Origin: Mesostigma viride | Lineage: Eukaryota; Streptophyta; Mesostigmatophyceae; Mesostigmatales; Mesostigmataceae | NCBI GenBank assembly: GCA_009746045.1 | Contig: RPFO01000448.1 | Coordinates: forward strand, 2,401,009 to 2,465,008 | Direction of reading: 5' to 3' | DNA length: 64,000 nucleotides | Shown: positions 24,799-34,768 of the stretch, piece after piece | Layout: every line of letters starts with the position of its first letter | Numbering within the stretch: the first letter of the stretch is position 1 | The notes under the pieces: generated by a model | What the model was told of the DNA's origin: nothing | Databases searched by the model: none | The model's input: the letters and a program-made list of their open reading frames with translations, nothing else | Position numbers and translations under genes: made by a program

Positions 24799-26504
24799 TA
24801 ACCCCTAAATGGTCTGGCTGCCGATTTTCCGCCTAAAACTGAGTTACAGCCGACACGTCGGCCCCTTCTCGGGGGACCAAATGCCGCGAAAACTATTGAG
24901 AATTAGGAAAAGTTTAGCTGAGAAGATCGAAAGTTTATAATTTTCCTCACAGCATGGTACTAGGGTTTGCATACTTCTGACAAAGTTATAGAGGTGTTCT
25001 GGCCGGTCAAAGTACAAGGGGTCAGGGTACTTTTTCACGTACAACGTGCATTCCGGAAAACGACGACCTGGCCATGGCGGCTTGCGCCCACGCATGGCAT
25101 TTACGTTTTCGTTCGAATTTTCTGACCAAACTTAGGAAATTGATTTTATACGTCCTAAAGATCACACAGGCCAATTTTTGGTTCGCGGGAATGCCATTTG
25201 ATAGGTGTCGGCAGCGTTCTTGCTGGAAAAAACTGCGATCAGGCCGGACGATAGAAACGTTGACAGCAATACCTTTCCGGCGTATTTTAAAGGATATATT
25301 GGTTTCTTTGTAATTTTTATGATACATAGTAGTCGTAAACGTGCAAGGGTGGCCAGAAATCGCCGAATCCAGCGACCATGCTGCACAACTTTGGTGTGCC
25401 GAAATGCGCCATTTTGCGGCCACCGCCTGGGCCAAGGTAACGCCATCCATGCCTGGTAAAGCTTCAGCATCGTTTTCCTATCGATGTTTGACGTTTATAT
25501 ATACGTTCTAGCTTGTGTAGCACATTCTTTTTGCATTATTCATGCTCTTTCTTGACCCTGGCCTGGCCCCTTTCTAAAACACCCTTCTTAGATGCTTCCC
25601 TCAGTCAGTTGACCTGCCACAGTGTGATGGTGATAAGTTTTAGATGCTGTATGGGTTTGAATACCTCCATATATGTTTGTTATACATTTCCCACACACAT
25701 ATTGCATGAGTGTGAAGCAGTTGGCTGGTCTCTGTGGCATCATCAAGCATGTAACCGGTGAGTAGAAGCTTCCCATTGTCAGCATGTGCCACCAGGTGTG
25801 CTGGCCATCACCTGGCAAGCTATAGCAGCTTAGGCCTAGTTTATCCTTGCTAGGGCAAGCTGAAATAGGCTTAAAATCACTAGTTTGTTGGTGGCTGCCT
25901 CCTAGAATGCATGCCTTACGTAGGGTATCCGTACCACGTTACCTACGTGCATGGACAAGGTGGCACCTGCACATAGGTGCCATGTAAGGGCAGTGTGATG
26001 ATGCAGTTATGTTTCCCCATCATTGTGGAAGGGAAATGTATTGTGTGGCATGGTTGGGGGCCATATTAGTAGGTATTAGTAGGTAGTATGCCCACTCCTA
26101 CCCCCTTGGTTGCTTTTTACCAACGGTACCCCTATGGGCTGTACTGGGTGTAACTGCTGGCATACCCACCCAAATGATGACCCCAATGGCTCAAACTGTT
26201 CAGCAACTAATTGTTTATCATCCCTGAAGTGGTAGGTGCCTAGCTCTTACAACATAATTCAAAATGCACATTCTACCAAAAATGAAAACTCTCGTCTTGA
26301 CCCCCCTGACTTTGACGGCAGTTATACATGGCCTACCCTGCATATATGTAAGGTTGTGATATACCAACCCGAAGGGCAACTCATGGACATGCTTGGCCCC
26401 CAAGGACAGCCATTGGATATGGGTGGGTTGGATGGCATCTGGTTTGCAAAATTGTGAAGTTACAGCCGATGCATCGGCAGTATTTCTGCCCATTTAGGGG
26501 TTAA
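24799..26504. mobile_element. 1.7 kb TTAA-bounded inverted-repeat element (piggyBac-like, non-autonomous)
   Basis: The left end is TTAA followed by CCCCTAAATGG; the right end is CCATTTAGGGG followed by TTAA, so the TIRs mirror each other over 15 bp. Just inside each end is a palindromic box preceded by GTTACA: GCCGACACGTCGGC on the left (24853-24866) and GCCGATGCATCGGC on the right (26465-26478). A TTAA target followed by CCC ends is the hallmark of the piggyBac superfamily. The interior has no long frame and no DDD transposase, so this would be a non-autonomous copy. It sits in the AT tail of a retroposon. Confidence 0.7.
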
Positions 26505-26509
26505 GTAAT

Positions 26510-26757
26510 TAGTTAATGGAGGAAGATGGTTAGCGAGGATAGATGGCAATAAGTGATGAAGGAGACCACCCCCAACTCTGTGGGGGCTCCGCGTGTGACC
26601 AAGTTTGGCAAATTCATAGCGATCCGGGCCGTGGTGCCCACAACCCTGTAACTAGGAGCTACTGAGATAGCTAGCATGATCCATTATGAGGGGTGCCCCA
26701 TCAGCCATTTTGCTCGTTCCGGTGTCGTCCCCGTCGTCCCGCTTTTGGACGGGAAGG
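26510..26757. other. Spacer, no gene
   Basis: No coding signal. GTCGTCC phrases recur here and downstream at about 26868, 26910 and 27860. Confidence 0.4.
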
Positions 26758-26765
26758 TGCCTGTT

Positions 26766-26838
26766 AATTAATTAATTAATTATCAACATCACTCCGTTGG
26801 GAGTAGATGTAGCACATAGCCCTGAGAAGGGGCATATG
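26766..26838 (-). mobile_element. 73-bp minimal retroposon insertion, 7-bp TSD
   Basis: Only an AATTA tail, the perfect hairpin ACTCC-GTTG-GGAGT (26791-26804) and about 35 bp of adjoining 3' untranslated sequence are present. Direct repeats GCCTGTT flank it at 26759-26765 and 26839-26845. This is an extreme 5' truncation. Confidence 0.8.
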
Positions 26839-26957
26839 GCCTGTTGGTCCGCCCAAAATGGGTTCCGTCGTCCAGTTGGAGGAAAGGAAGGAGTTCCGAG
26901 TTACAGTTGTCGTCCAAGTGGCTGGCCGGAAGGACTTCCGAGTTTTACTAGACAGAT

Positions 26958-27051
26958 AAATAAATAAATAAATTAATTAATTAATTAATTAATTAATTAA
27001 TTAATTAATTAATTGGACTCGTGCTCCCGTTGGGGAGTCACGGAGCATTAT
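26958..27051 (-). mobile_element. 94-bp minimal retroposon insertion, 11-bp TSD
   Basis: It consists of about 57 bp of AAAT/AATT tail and a 37-bp 3' end with the arms CTCCC and GGGAG around GTTG. The flanking repeats ACTAGACAGAT are perfect (26947-26957 and 27052-27062). The 3' end type is that of copy H4. Virtually nothing but tail and hairpin was integrated. Confidence 0.88.
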
Positions 27052-27071
27052 ACTAGACAGATGTCGGTCGT

Positions 27072-27851
27072 AAGCGCGACATTCTTGCCCCCATGCTACT
27101 CACTGGTGAGCTGGACATGTCGGCTGTCTGCCTCCCCCGCGCGCGGGGGGAGGCTGGCCCGGCACCCGTGCTCCTCACCTTTAAGTACATGGCGGACAAG
27201 CTGGCGTTCCTTAAATTCCGCAAGAAGCTCTCGAGGACTCGCTTCACGCTGGACGACGACTTGACCCTGGCCCAGCAACAGCGGCGACGGGAGCTATGGC
27301 CGACCTACCTTCAGCTCCGGCAGAGCGCAGGGGGGAAGCCGGTATACTGGAGGGGGGCGGTCATCCACGTTGACCACAAGCCCTGGCAGCCCCCTCCCGC
27401 CACCTCAGACTAGGGAATCCATACCAGTAGTGTAGATTAGTCAGGCTTAGCCTAGCATGTGGCCCACGCGCATGTGCGCCCATAATGGCCCCCATGGATG
27501 TTGCCTTCAGAATTTAGCCAAGCCATGCCTATAATGGGACCCCCATGGATGTTGCATTAAGAATTTAGCCATGCTATGCCTAGGCAGAGAGACGCTCTCT
27601 GTTGAGAAGCCATGCCCTAGCTCTTGTATCTATAGCCATGATGATCTTCCCCCACATGCCATGCTCCCCCTTAGCTGGCCATAGCGTGATACATCATGAG
27701 GGTGCAGGTGCCCTGGTGCACCTAGAGCAAGGGTCGCTTACATTCCCACCCTTGCAGGAAGTAGCCTAGAATGTATATGATAGGCCATATGCCCCTTCTC
27801 AGGGATATGTGCTACAGATACTCCCAACGGAGTTATGTTTCTCATTAATTA
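27072..27851 (+). mobile_element. Retroposon copy H8 with open ORF1-like end, 11-bp TSD
   Basis: A 780-bp insertion flanked by perfect ATGTCGGTCGT repeats (27061-27071 and 27852-27862). An ORF1-like segment is open from the 5' break to 27413: ELDMSAVCLPRARGE, PAPVLLTFKYMADKLAFLK, then FTLDDDLTLAQQQRRRELWP and a tail ending PWQPPP. It is followed by the shared 3' untranslated region, the hairpin ACTCC-CAAC-GGAGT (27820-27833) and a short ATTAATTA tail. No reverse transcriptase is present. Confidence 0.9.
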
Positions 27852-27862
27852 ATGTCGGTCGT

Positions 27863-28324
27863 CGTCCAGTATGGACGGGAGGAGCGACCAGATCTTGTGG
27901 AGTCTTGTGGTCAGTAGCTCTTGCGGTAGCTGGTGCACTTTGCAAAACTTATGTCCGGTCAGGGTCCGGTCATGTAATTGCCAGCCCAGCCACTGCAGTG
28001 CTCATGAAGAGCTGGCATGGAGCCTGCTGAACCTACGCGCCGGGCCGGCGGGCCGAGTGCAAGCCATATTGGGCTGTATTGTGGTGCTCCTGCTCATGCA
28101 ACTGGTCCTGATTTGCAGTCGTCGCCCCCCAAATGGCGCGGAAGGAGTTCTGCAATTTGGCTGGCGCTGCATGTTTTCCCGTCGTCGACAGTCCCCGGGA
28201 AGTGCCGGAGGACCCGAGGTACCCAACACTGAGTGGGGCACCCCTCCTCATCCATTCCATCCTGGGCATGTTGAATGCTCCCCTCCCACTGAGGACTTAT
28301 GCTTACGTGACGCAGTCACGTGTA
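27863..28324. other. No confident gene; ends at a hairpin and tail
   Basis: Short overlapping frames only. The block ends with the hairpin ACGTGAC-GCA-GTCACGT (28305-28321) and then the AATG array, so it is probably the body of another retroposon of the third 3'-end type. Confidence 0.4.
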
Positions 28325-28326
28325 TA

Positions 28327-28454
28327 TTAATGAATGAATGAATGAATGAATGAATGAATGAATGAATGAATGAATGAATGAATGAATGAATGAATGAATG
28401 AATGAATGAATGAATGAATGAATGAATGAATGAATGAATGAATGAATGAATGAA
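28327..28454. repeat. (AATG)n microsatellite
   Basis: About 32 units of TGAA/AATG without interruption. It lies between two retroposon ends, one on each side, and probably grew from a retroposon tail. Confidence 0.95.
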
Positions 28455-28530
28455 TAGTAGCCCAAGCAAGAGAGAGGGAGGAAATGCGGTGTTCAAACTG
28501 GGCTGGGACCACTAGGTCGGCATGCATATA
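28455..28530 (-). mobile_element. Short family K fragment
   Basis: Seventy-six bp match K2 around 40553-40615 on the opposite strand, containing the reverse of the FQHRIHSLSLAW codons. It abuts the AATG array, which sits where a tail would be. Confidence 0.6.
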
Positions 28531-29213
28531 CTGTCCATCGAATTAATGCTAAATTCTCATCAATACTGTGGAATGTGGGCCTTCTCGTGCCCCGCGAGGA
28601 AGTACCTGGACATAATGCTGGATGCGGTGCCCAGATGTGCACATCGATCGCATGGCTATGAAAGCCGCTTGGACCGTACAAAAACAGAATTGGCCCATAT
28701 TGTAGTGTGTGTAACAGCACTGTGCGCAGCAGAGAAGTTGGGATGGAAGCATTACCTTGATGGCATATGCGCAGGTGTCGGTGATGCCATGCATCCCAAC
28801 ATACTGGCTGAGAATGCCATTATCCAAGTATGAGGCAGCCAAGGTACTGCGCAAGCGAGGCACGGAACTTTTATTGACCTAGTTCATGTACCCAATCCTG
28901 GAGTCCGGCCTGCCGTCGAAGTTTCCAGCGAACTCAACAGAAGACCATAGTCTGTTCCCAAGTGCTCAAGAATAACCCTCCATTACTGGCTCAGCTGCCT
29001 TTCAAACTTGGCCTGCATTCCTCAAAGCCTGTGCCAAGAAAATATTGTGTTACTTCAGGAGACCAGGCAGCTGCAAGCTATACCCAAAACTCAACTTCCG
29101 TAATCTAGTACATGTACGGTTATGGTTATCATGGCCATTGCCAGAAACATGCTGAACCACCCCTCAAACGACGAAGTGTAAATGACTTCAGCTGAGTAGG
29201 TACCAGGCAGCAT
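28531..29213. other. Unassigned; 3' flank of the methyltransferase gene
   Basis: A plus-strand frame of 103 codons at 28522-28833 is not recognised. The right part is presumably the 3' untranslated region of the minus-strand methyltransferase gene. Confidence 0.35.
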
Positions 29214-32200
29214 TCAGGTGGGCGCAGCCGAGCCCATGATGCAGGCAGGCATGTAGTATACGTTGTTGTGGAAGTATCTATTCCTCGTGCCTTCCCAGAT
29301 CTTGTCATCATCTACTTCCACTTCCAAAGGCACAAACATCGTGCTGATGCCAAGAGCTTGCAGAGACTTCTCCACGATTTGGCAATACTGTATGCACATA
29401 CGACAGGCAGTTCACCGTACGCACGCATTGACACGATGCATGAAGAAACAAGAGCAACAGAGATGAGAAAAAGTATATCCTCGTTCACAAGCATTTTCGA
29501 CTGGCACAAATGGCCCTAACAAAAACACATACACACAGCATTTCAGCCTGAATCATTCGTGCACTTCGTACAGGCAGCTAGAAATGCTGTCAAAGGCACG
29601 ACCAATTCCTCACCCCTTCTATAGGTGTCCCCATGCATGCTGAGCACTGACAAGAATCCTAACCAAGGACTACACTGCTGTGCTTATCCACTAAAAGCAC
29701 TATTGTAGTGGGTTGAATCGAGAACTCACCACCCCATGGAAGAAGATGTTGTCTGGAGCGAGGCCGTTGAAGAAAGAATACCTGCAAGCAGAAAGCAAAA
29801 CAATGCCAAGATATTATGATTATTGAATGCACCCTAAAAAAGCCCTTCACCCACATGATATCAAGAGATGTGCCAACATAACATTGAAACCGACCGCCTG
29901 AAGGCAAAATATAATCAGCCACATCTGCAACCCCAAATTACCTGATACTTCAACATTATATTTTGCTCAGAGGACAACACCGTATGAGGACAGCTGTGTC
30001 GTTGTGTCTCCATCTTCTGGGTACCATGATGTCATGTTCCATCTGCCACGCTACTAGGAATTTAATTATGATAAAAATGCTAACAAAAAGCAACAACCTG
30101 CTGTAAAAGTTCAAACACCACAACAGCATGTGAATACTGTGACTAGCGTCAGACAGATAGCCAGCTGCTATCACATGCGGACTTACCTGCCAAATGGCAC
30201 CAGGAGCTCGGGCAGATGTTGATGAAATTGATGCAGGTCCTCGTAGTGCTCCCCGTACGTGTCAAAGAAAATGGCGTTGTACTTGCCAAGCTTGGACAGA
30301 ACGTCTTGCCAGCGGCCAAAGACAATCTTGACGCCTGGCTTCTTATCCCATCCTTGCTCCAGCATTCTCTGGTATACATCGGGATGTGCCTCAACAATCG
30401 TGTGGCTGCGGGGGTGCAGGGTCTGAAAGATCGTGTCGACAATGCCCATGCCGAAGCCCACGTTCAAAACATCAACTGGAGCACCGTCCTCATGCTCACA
30501 CAGATACTCTGCATGTGCCTTCATGAGAGGCTCTTCCCACCTCATCATCACTGCTTCGCCATCCTCATCAATAATCTTGTTGTCACTGTCAAAAACTAGT
30601 TTATGCTGCAAGTAGCGAGCGTTAATTGGCTGGTCCTCACTGGCAGTGGCCCTCAGCCGTCGCTCCGCCGCACCCAGGATGAGTTCAGCTTGGCAGCCCC
30701 ATTCAACCAGCTTATCCACAATGCCCTGCTGACCAGCAGCCACTGCGTACTCGCCTGCACACCGTCCCTTCCGATCAAGGGCATTCCATGGGGCCCCTGA
30801 ACAACTCAGAAGCGAACGGTATGCGCATGAAAAAAAGGAAACGGTGAGGATAATCAATTGGCAATAGAAATCGGCATGAGAAAACGAACACATGCCTGAA
30901 AAGCGAAAGTGAGCATTGCAAATGCATCCCTTTGGACGGGAAGGGTAAAATTTTGCATAGAAAATATTACCAGAACTAGGTGAAACCAAACTCTGCGTTT
31001 TTCTTCCACTGTCTAGCGAGCAGCCACAGCAGCCATGCCACGAGTGGAAGATGAAGGCATACAAATTATTGTGCAGGCATTGCTCCTGTGCATAGGAGAA
31101 TTCTAATATTAGCTTCAACAAAAAATGGAGGCAAACCTACTTCAAACATGCCAAATCGCCGCTTATTAATACCTCACCTGTGACGCTGGGATTCATATGA
31201 TGGAAGCAACCATGTACATCGTTGGAAAGAACACACCTCGATGACACATGCTATACTAGTACTTGAAGCCATGGCCCAGGCTATAACAACGTGAAGTCGC
31301 TGTTGATCGCGTTCTAGAGGACTGACAATAACCACCTTTACCAGCTTCTTCTTGATGCACTTGCTAAGTTGACGTAAGAGGATTATCGACCACTAAGAGC
31401 CTTTCCACATATGGTGACGAATGCGCGCGAAATAGGAGGACTCAGATTGGTCCGGACCGCAGTTCCAGGCTCGAGGTCTAATTAGGCGCGGCGAATAATA
31501 ATAATTAGCGGTGAATAGATCGGGACCTCCTTTCCACAACCAGATCCGATCCGTACCATCCTGGCGCTTTCCCCGCCGGTTTCGACAACTCGACCTACCT
31601 TTCTTGACCCTAATTCTGACTGGAACTGTCCGGAACTGCTTTTTTCGAGTTCCAGGAGTTCCACCCCAGTTCCGGTCGAATTAGCGGTCGCGTCCAATGA
31701 GCGGTCTAATTGGACGGTCAAACGTGGAAACCTCTAGTTCCGGAATCGACTGAATTAGGACCCTAACCCCCCGAAGCTAACGAATGTTTAAAGGGCCTAA
31801 TACCAAGACACTTGGAGATAGATAAATAATCGTACGAAAATCCGTGAGCGGAACAGAATTCTGTACAGCACCGAACGAAACTCGAGGATGTCGAGTTTCT
31901 ACAACCAAGCTATGATGAGTTAAAGGGAACTGCGTTACTACCTAAACATGCATTAAACATTATTTCAACGCAAACAAACCTGATTCCAGCAGCAGAGCTA
32001 CTATATCCTCGGATCCGGCGGCGGCGGCCACCTGCAAGGAAAGCAAACAATTTGACAAAATCATACTGATGGTAACCAATGTGATATTTTGAAACAGGAG
32101 CCCGATGTTGAGACTGCAATAGTACTTGCTGAGATTTCTGACGTCGGGATGTATCAGAATCACCAAAGGACACGGGATCGCCTCGTGAGGCGAGTAATGA

Positions 32201-32363
32201 GCTCACTAACCATGAGGGGACTAGTTCCGTGGTCTTCTTCTTGGTATCCAGCGGATGCTCCACGACGCAGTAATGCTCGAACCTCTTCAATGTCGCCATC
32301 CTTGGCAGCGTGCAAAAGCAAGTGGCCCAGCTCGTCGTCGCTTTGATCGACAGCCGAACTCAT
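29214..32363 (-). CDS. Rmt2-type protein arginine N-methyltransferase with ankyrin repeats
   Basis: A five-exon gene: 32211-32363, 31980-32031, 30187-30796, 29730-29781 and 29214-29387, all with GT-AG ends and matching phases, giving 346 residues. The N-terminus has ankyrin-like units (LLLHAAKDGDIEEVRALLRR, then AAAAGSEDIVALLLESGAPW, then AGEYAVAAGQQGIVDKLVEW). The methyltransferase domain has SAM motif I VLNVGFGMGIVD at about 178-189, IVEAHPDVYQ around 203-211, IFFDTYGEHYEDL and the late motif YSFFNGLAPDNIFFHGVYC, which spans two splice junctions. The family transfers a methyl group from SAM to arginine side chains; yeast Rmt2 (about 412 residues) makes delta-N-methylarginine on a ribosomal protein and also has N-terminal ankyrins. 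Close relatives are guanidinoacetate methyltransferases, but the ankyrins favour Rmt2. Another ATG eight codons upstream (32387) is possible. Confidence 0.9.
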
Positions 32364-32399
32364 TTTCCTCAATAATGAAAATACCATCCAGTCAGCACA

Positions 32400-33470
32400 T
32401 GGCAAAATTCAAGGTCCTCGTCTCACGTGATCGCTCGTAAAATATGTCCGGACTAGCTAGACTTCGGCTCAGGTACTGTCATTACCGACCTAGCTTTACT
32501 TTTCGGTAAGATGTACGAAATGCGAGGCGAGTGACGACAATTTGATGGAACACACGGGTGTGTGCTGGTTGTGCTGGAAGTGTGCTGCCATCTCGGGCAT
32601 GGCCTTAGAGTCGATGACGATACCGGCGGGACCACGTGTCAGTAATTTGGTGCCTCCGAGTTCCAGGGGGTAGAATGCACCCTGGATCATGTTGTTGTGG
32701 GCAGGCTGTACAGTACAGCTTGCTGTACTGTTTTTCTTGTAGTACAGACTGTTGTGGGCAGGCTGCTGTATCTTACAGTACAGTATAGTATGTACCCAAG
32801 AGCGCCGGGCTGAGGGCGCTCCGTTGGAGGTACCTGGCAGCCCGGCCAGATGCTTGGCCGCATCAAGCCGTGGCAGCGCGGCAAAGCACGGCCTTGAAAA
32901 TATGAGTTGACCCCCGGACCTGCCCCGGACAAAAAATGCGCCGTTTCGGTCTTCATGGGGAAAATGGAAGGCAAACGGAGCAATAATGGCAAGACCTGAT
33001 CTCAAATCGTATTGGCAAGTAGGTATTACTGGATACTTCTGCCAATATATTGCTTGCATGCACCGGCTACGAGGAGGCGCATGAAGACTTATGTGGCGGG
33101 GATCCCTCGGCGTACCTCGCCGACAACTATGCAAACAGCTATCGCACAAAGCAGACGACCTCGAACCTACCCGTGTCACTTTTGATGTGACATTCAAAGA
33201 AGAACTGGCGCTTGCGCTCAGCAATGTAGAACGCCTTTCAAATGGAGGCTTCTGACCATGTTTTTCTCCGCGAAATGTGGATGTCTTGAACCTTCATGCT
33301 AATCTTCATGGATGGGGAAGTCCTGACAGAGGGGGCCGTGCAGCTATGGACACCTTTTGATACGTCGCTATCATTCTATAGGCTTGGCGGACCCAACCTA
33401 CTAGACAAATGGGGGTTTCCCCAAGCGTATTCTACCATAGCCGGGCATATACTGTCAACGGAGCCAACTG
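32400..33470. other. No gene seen; promoter side of the methyltransferase
   Basis: A direct repeat TGTTGTGGGCAGGCTG occurs twice (about 32692 and 32751) around a TACAGTACAG-rich stretch that can fold on itself. The minus-strand open frame here shows no known domain. Confidence 0.4.
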
Positions 33471-33481
33471 CATGATACCTT

Positions 33482-33856
33482 GTGCCTTGCTACGTGGCAG
33501 GCTTCGAAGAATTTTTCAGGCGCGTGGTGGAGCGCCGCTGTTTATCATCTTCATGCTGGGGATGCTCTGAAAATGCAAGGCTCGTGCTGTTGTTGCCGGT
33601 GGAGGACAAAGGTCAAAAAATCGTCAAGTATTTGTCGTCCAATTGGCACCCTGCGCACGCCACATCCACATACATGCCAATCGCCCGAGTTGAAACCGGT
33701 TCTTGCCCTATCACATCAACGCACCAGCTAACCTCGATGCTAGATGATGGGCTGCAATTCGGCATGACCTCGACCCGGACTTGGGTGATGGCGTGGCAGC
33801 GTTCCTGGGCAATGATCGTTTACCTACAGCACGGGCAGGGAGCGCTCGCAAGCTAG
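33482..33856 (+). other. Unrecognised open frame, doubtful gene
   Basis: An open frame of 124 codons with ordinary composition. No domain is recognised and no splice context supports it. It may be a fragment of a decayed element. Confidence 0.2.
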
Positions 33857-34340
33857 TAGAAGCCCCAAGTCACCGTCCTTCAATTTAGAACCGTCTGTTA
33901 GTAGTAGCTAGAATCAGGCGTCACCGTCAGCATCCCTTTCAGCAGCAACAGGAGCCTCATTCCCAAAGGGTTCATAGTTTGCTCCTGTCGCCACCATAAC
34001 GTACCATCTGGAAAAAACTTTTCTTTAGGAGAAGGGTTTATCATTGATTGAACCTAGGGGACAGTACTGCCCTCGTGCCCAGGAAATTGATGGACAGGCC
34101 GGTAGGGGCCGGCACTGATCCATCACGACCTGATGAATGTGGCCCACGGAATCCACCGGCCCCTCTGGGTGCAAGGGAGGGCCCAGGGACGCCTGTTGCG
34201 GATGCCAGGGAACCGCAACGTGCTTCCTTGCCCACGGAGATGCTGGTGCGCGTGCCGTGTTCAGACTGCCTCTGCTTGCGAACGATTGTGCACGGTGGGT
34301 GGATCTCTCCAGCTGCAAGCATGTGATAGTTATCCTTGGG

Positions 34341-34460
34341 GCATGCTGCAGTATGCTGGACATGCTGCAATATGCTGCAGTATGCTGCGACATGCTGCGA
34401 CATGCTGCGACATGCTGCGACATGCTGCGACATGCTGCGACATGCTGCGACATGCTGTGA
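34341..34460. repeat. 10-bp tandem repeat (CATGCTGCGA)n
   Basis: About twelve units; the first four are variants (CTGCAGTATG and similar) and the last eight are nearly identical. It lies some 300 bp upstream of the next gene. Open frames through it are repeat artefacts. Confidence 0.95.
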
Positions 34461-34768
34461 TGTGGATGAGACGCACAATGCCCACGGGCTCGCCAGAACA
34501 ATTCATCCCGCACAATCATTCATGAGACATGCAGGCTGTTGTGCCTGGGCTGCTTTTGTGAGATTGGAATGACCAGGCGCTGCGTCTTTTCAGCTTTGAT
34601 GCCTTTGCGCGACCATGGTTAGAGTAGATTATTATATCATGATCCAAATTGGCCAGGCCCACTACTCGGAACACCTGTTTCGCTGTTGCGTCCCTTTCTC
34701 TTCTCGCAACTCATGCCATCCCACGACATCCGCACGCGTGCATCTGCATCCGTTGGACGTCACGAACC

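Noticed and set aside
34341-34460. CRISPR array
   Set aside because: Units are 10 bp with no spacers; it is a minisatellite in a eukaryotic genome. The same applies to 58786-59030 and 60913-61085.
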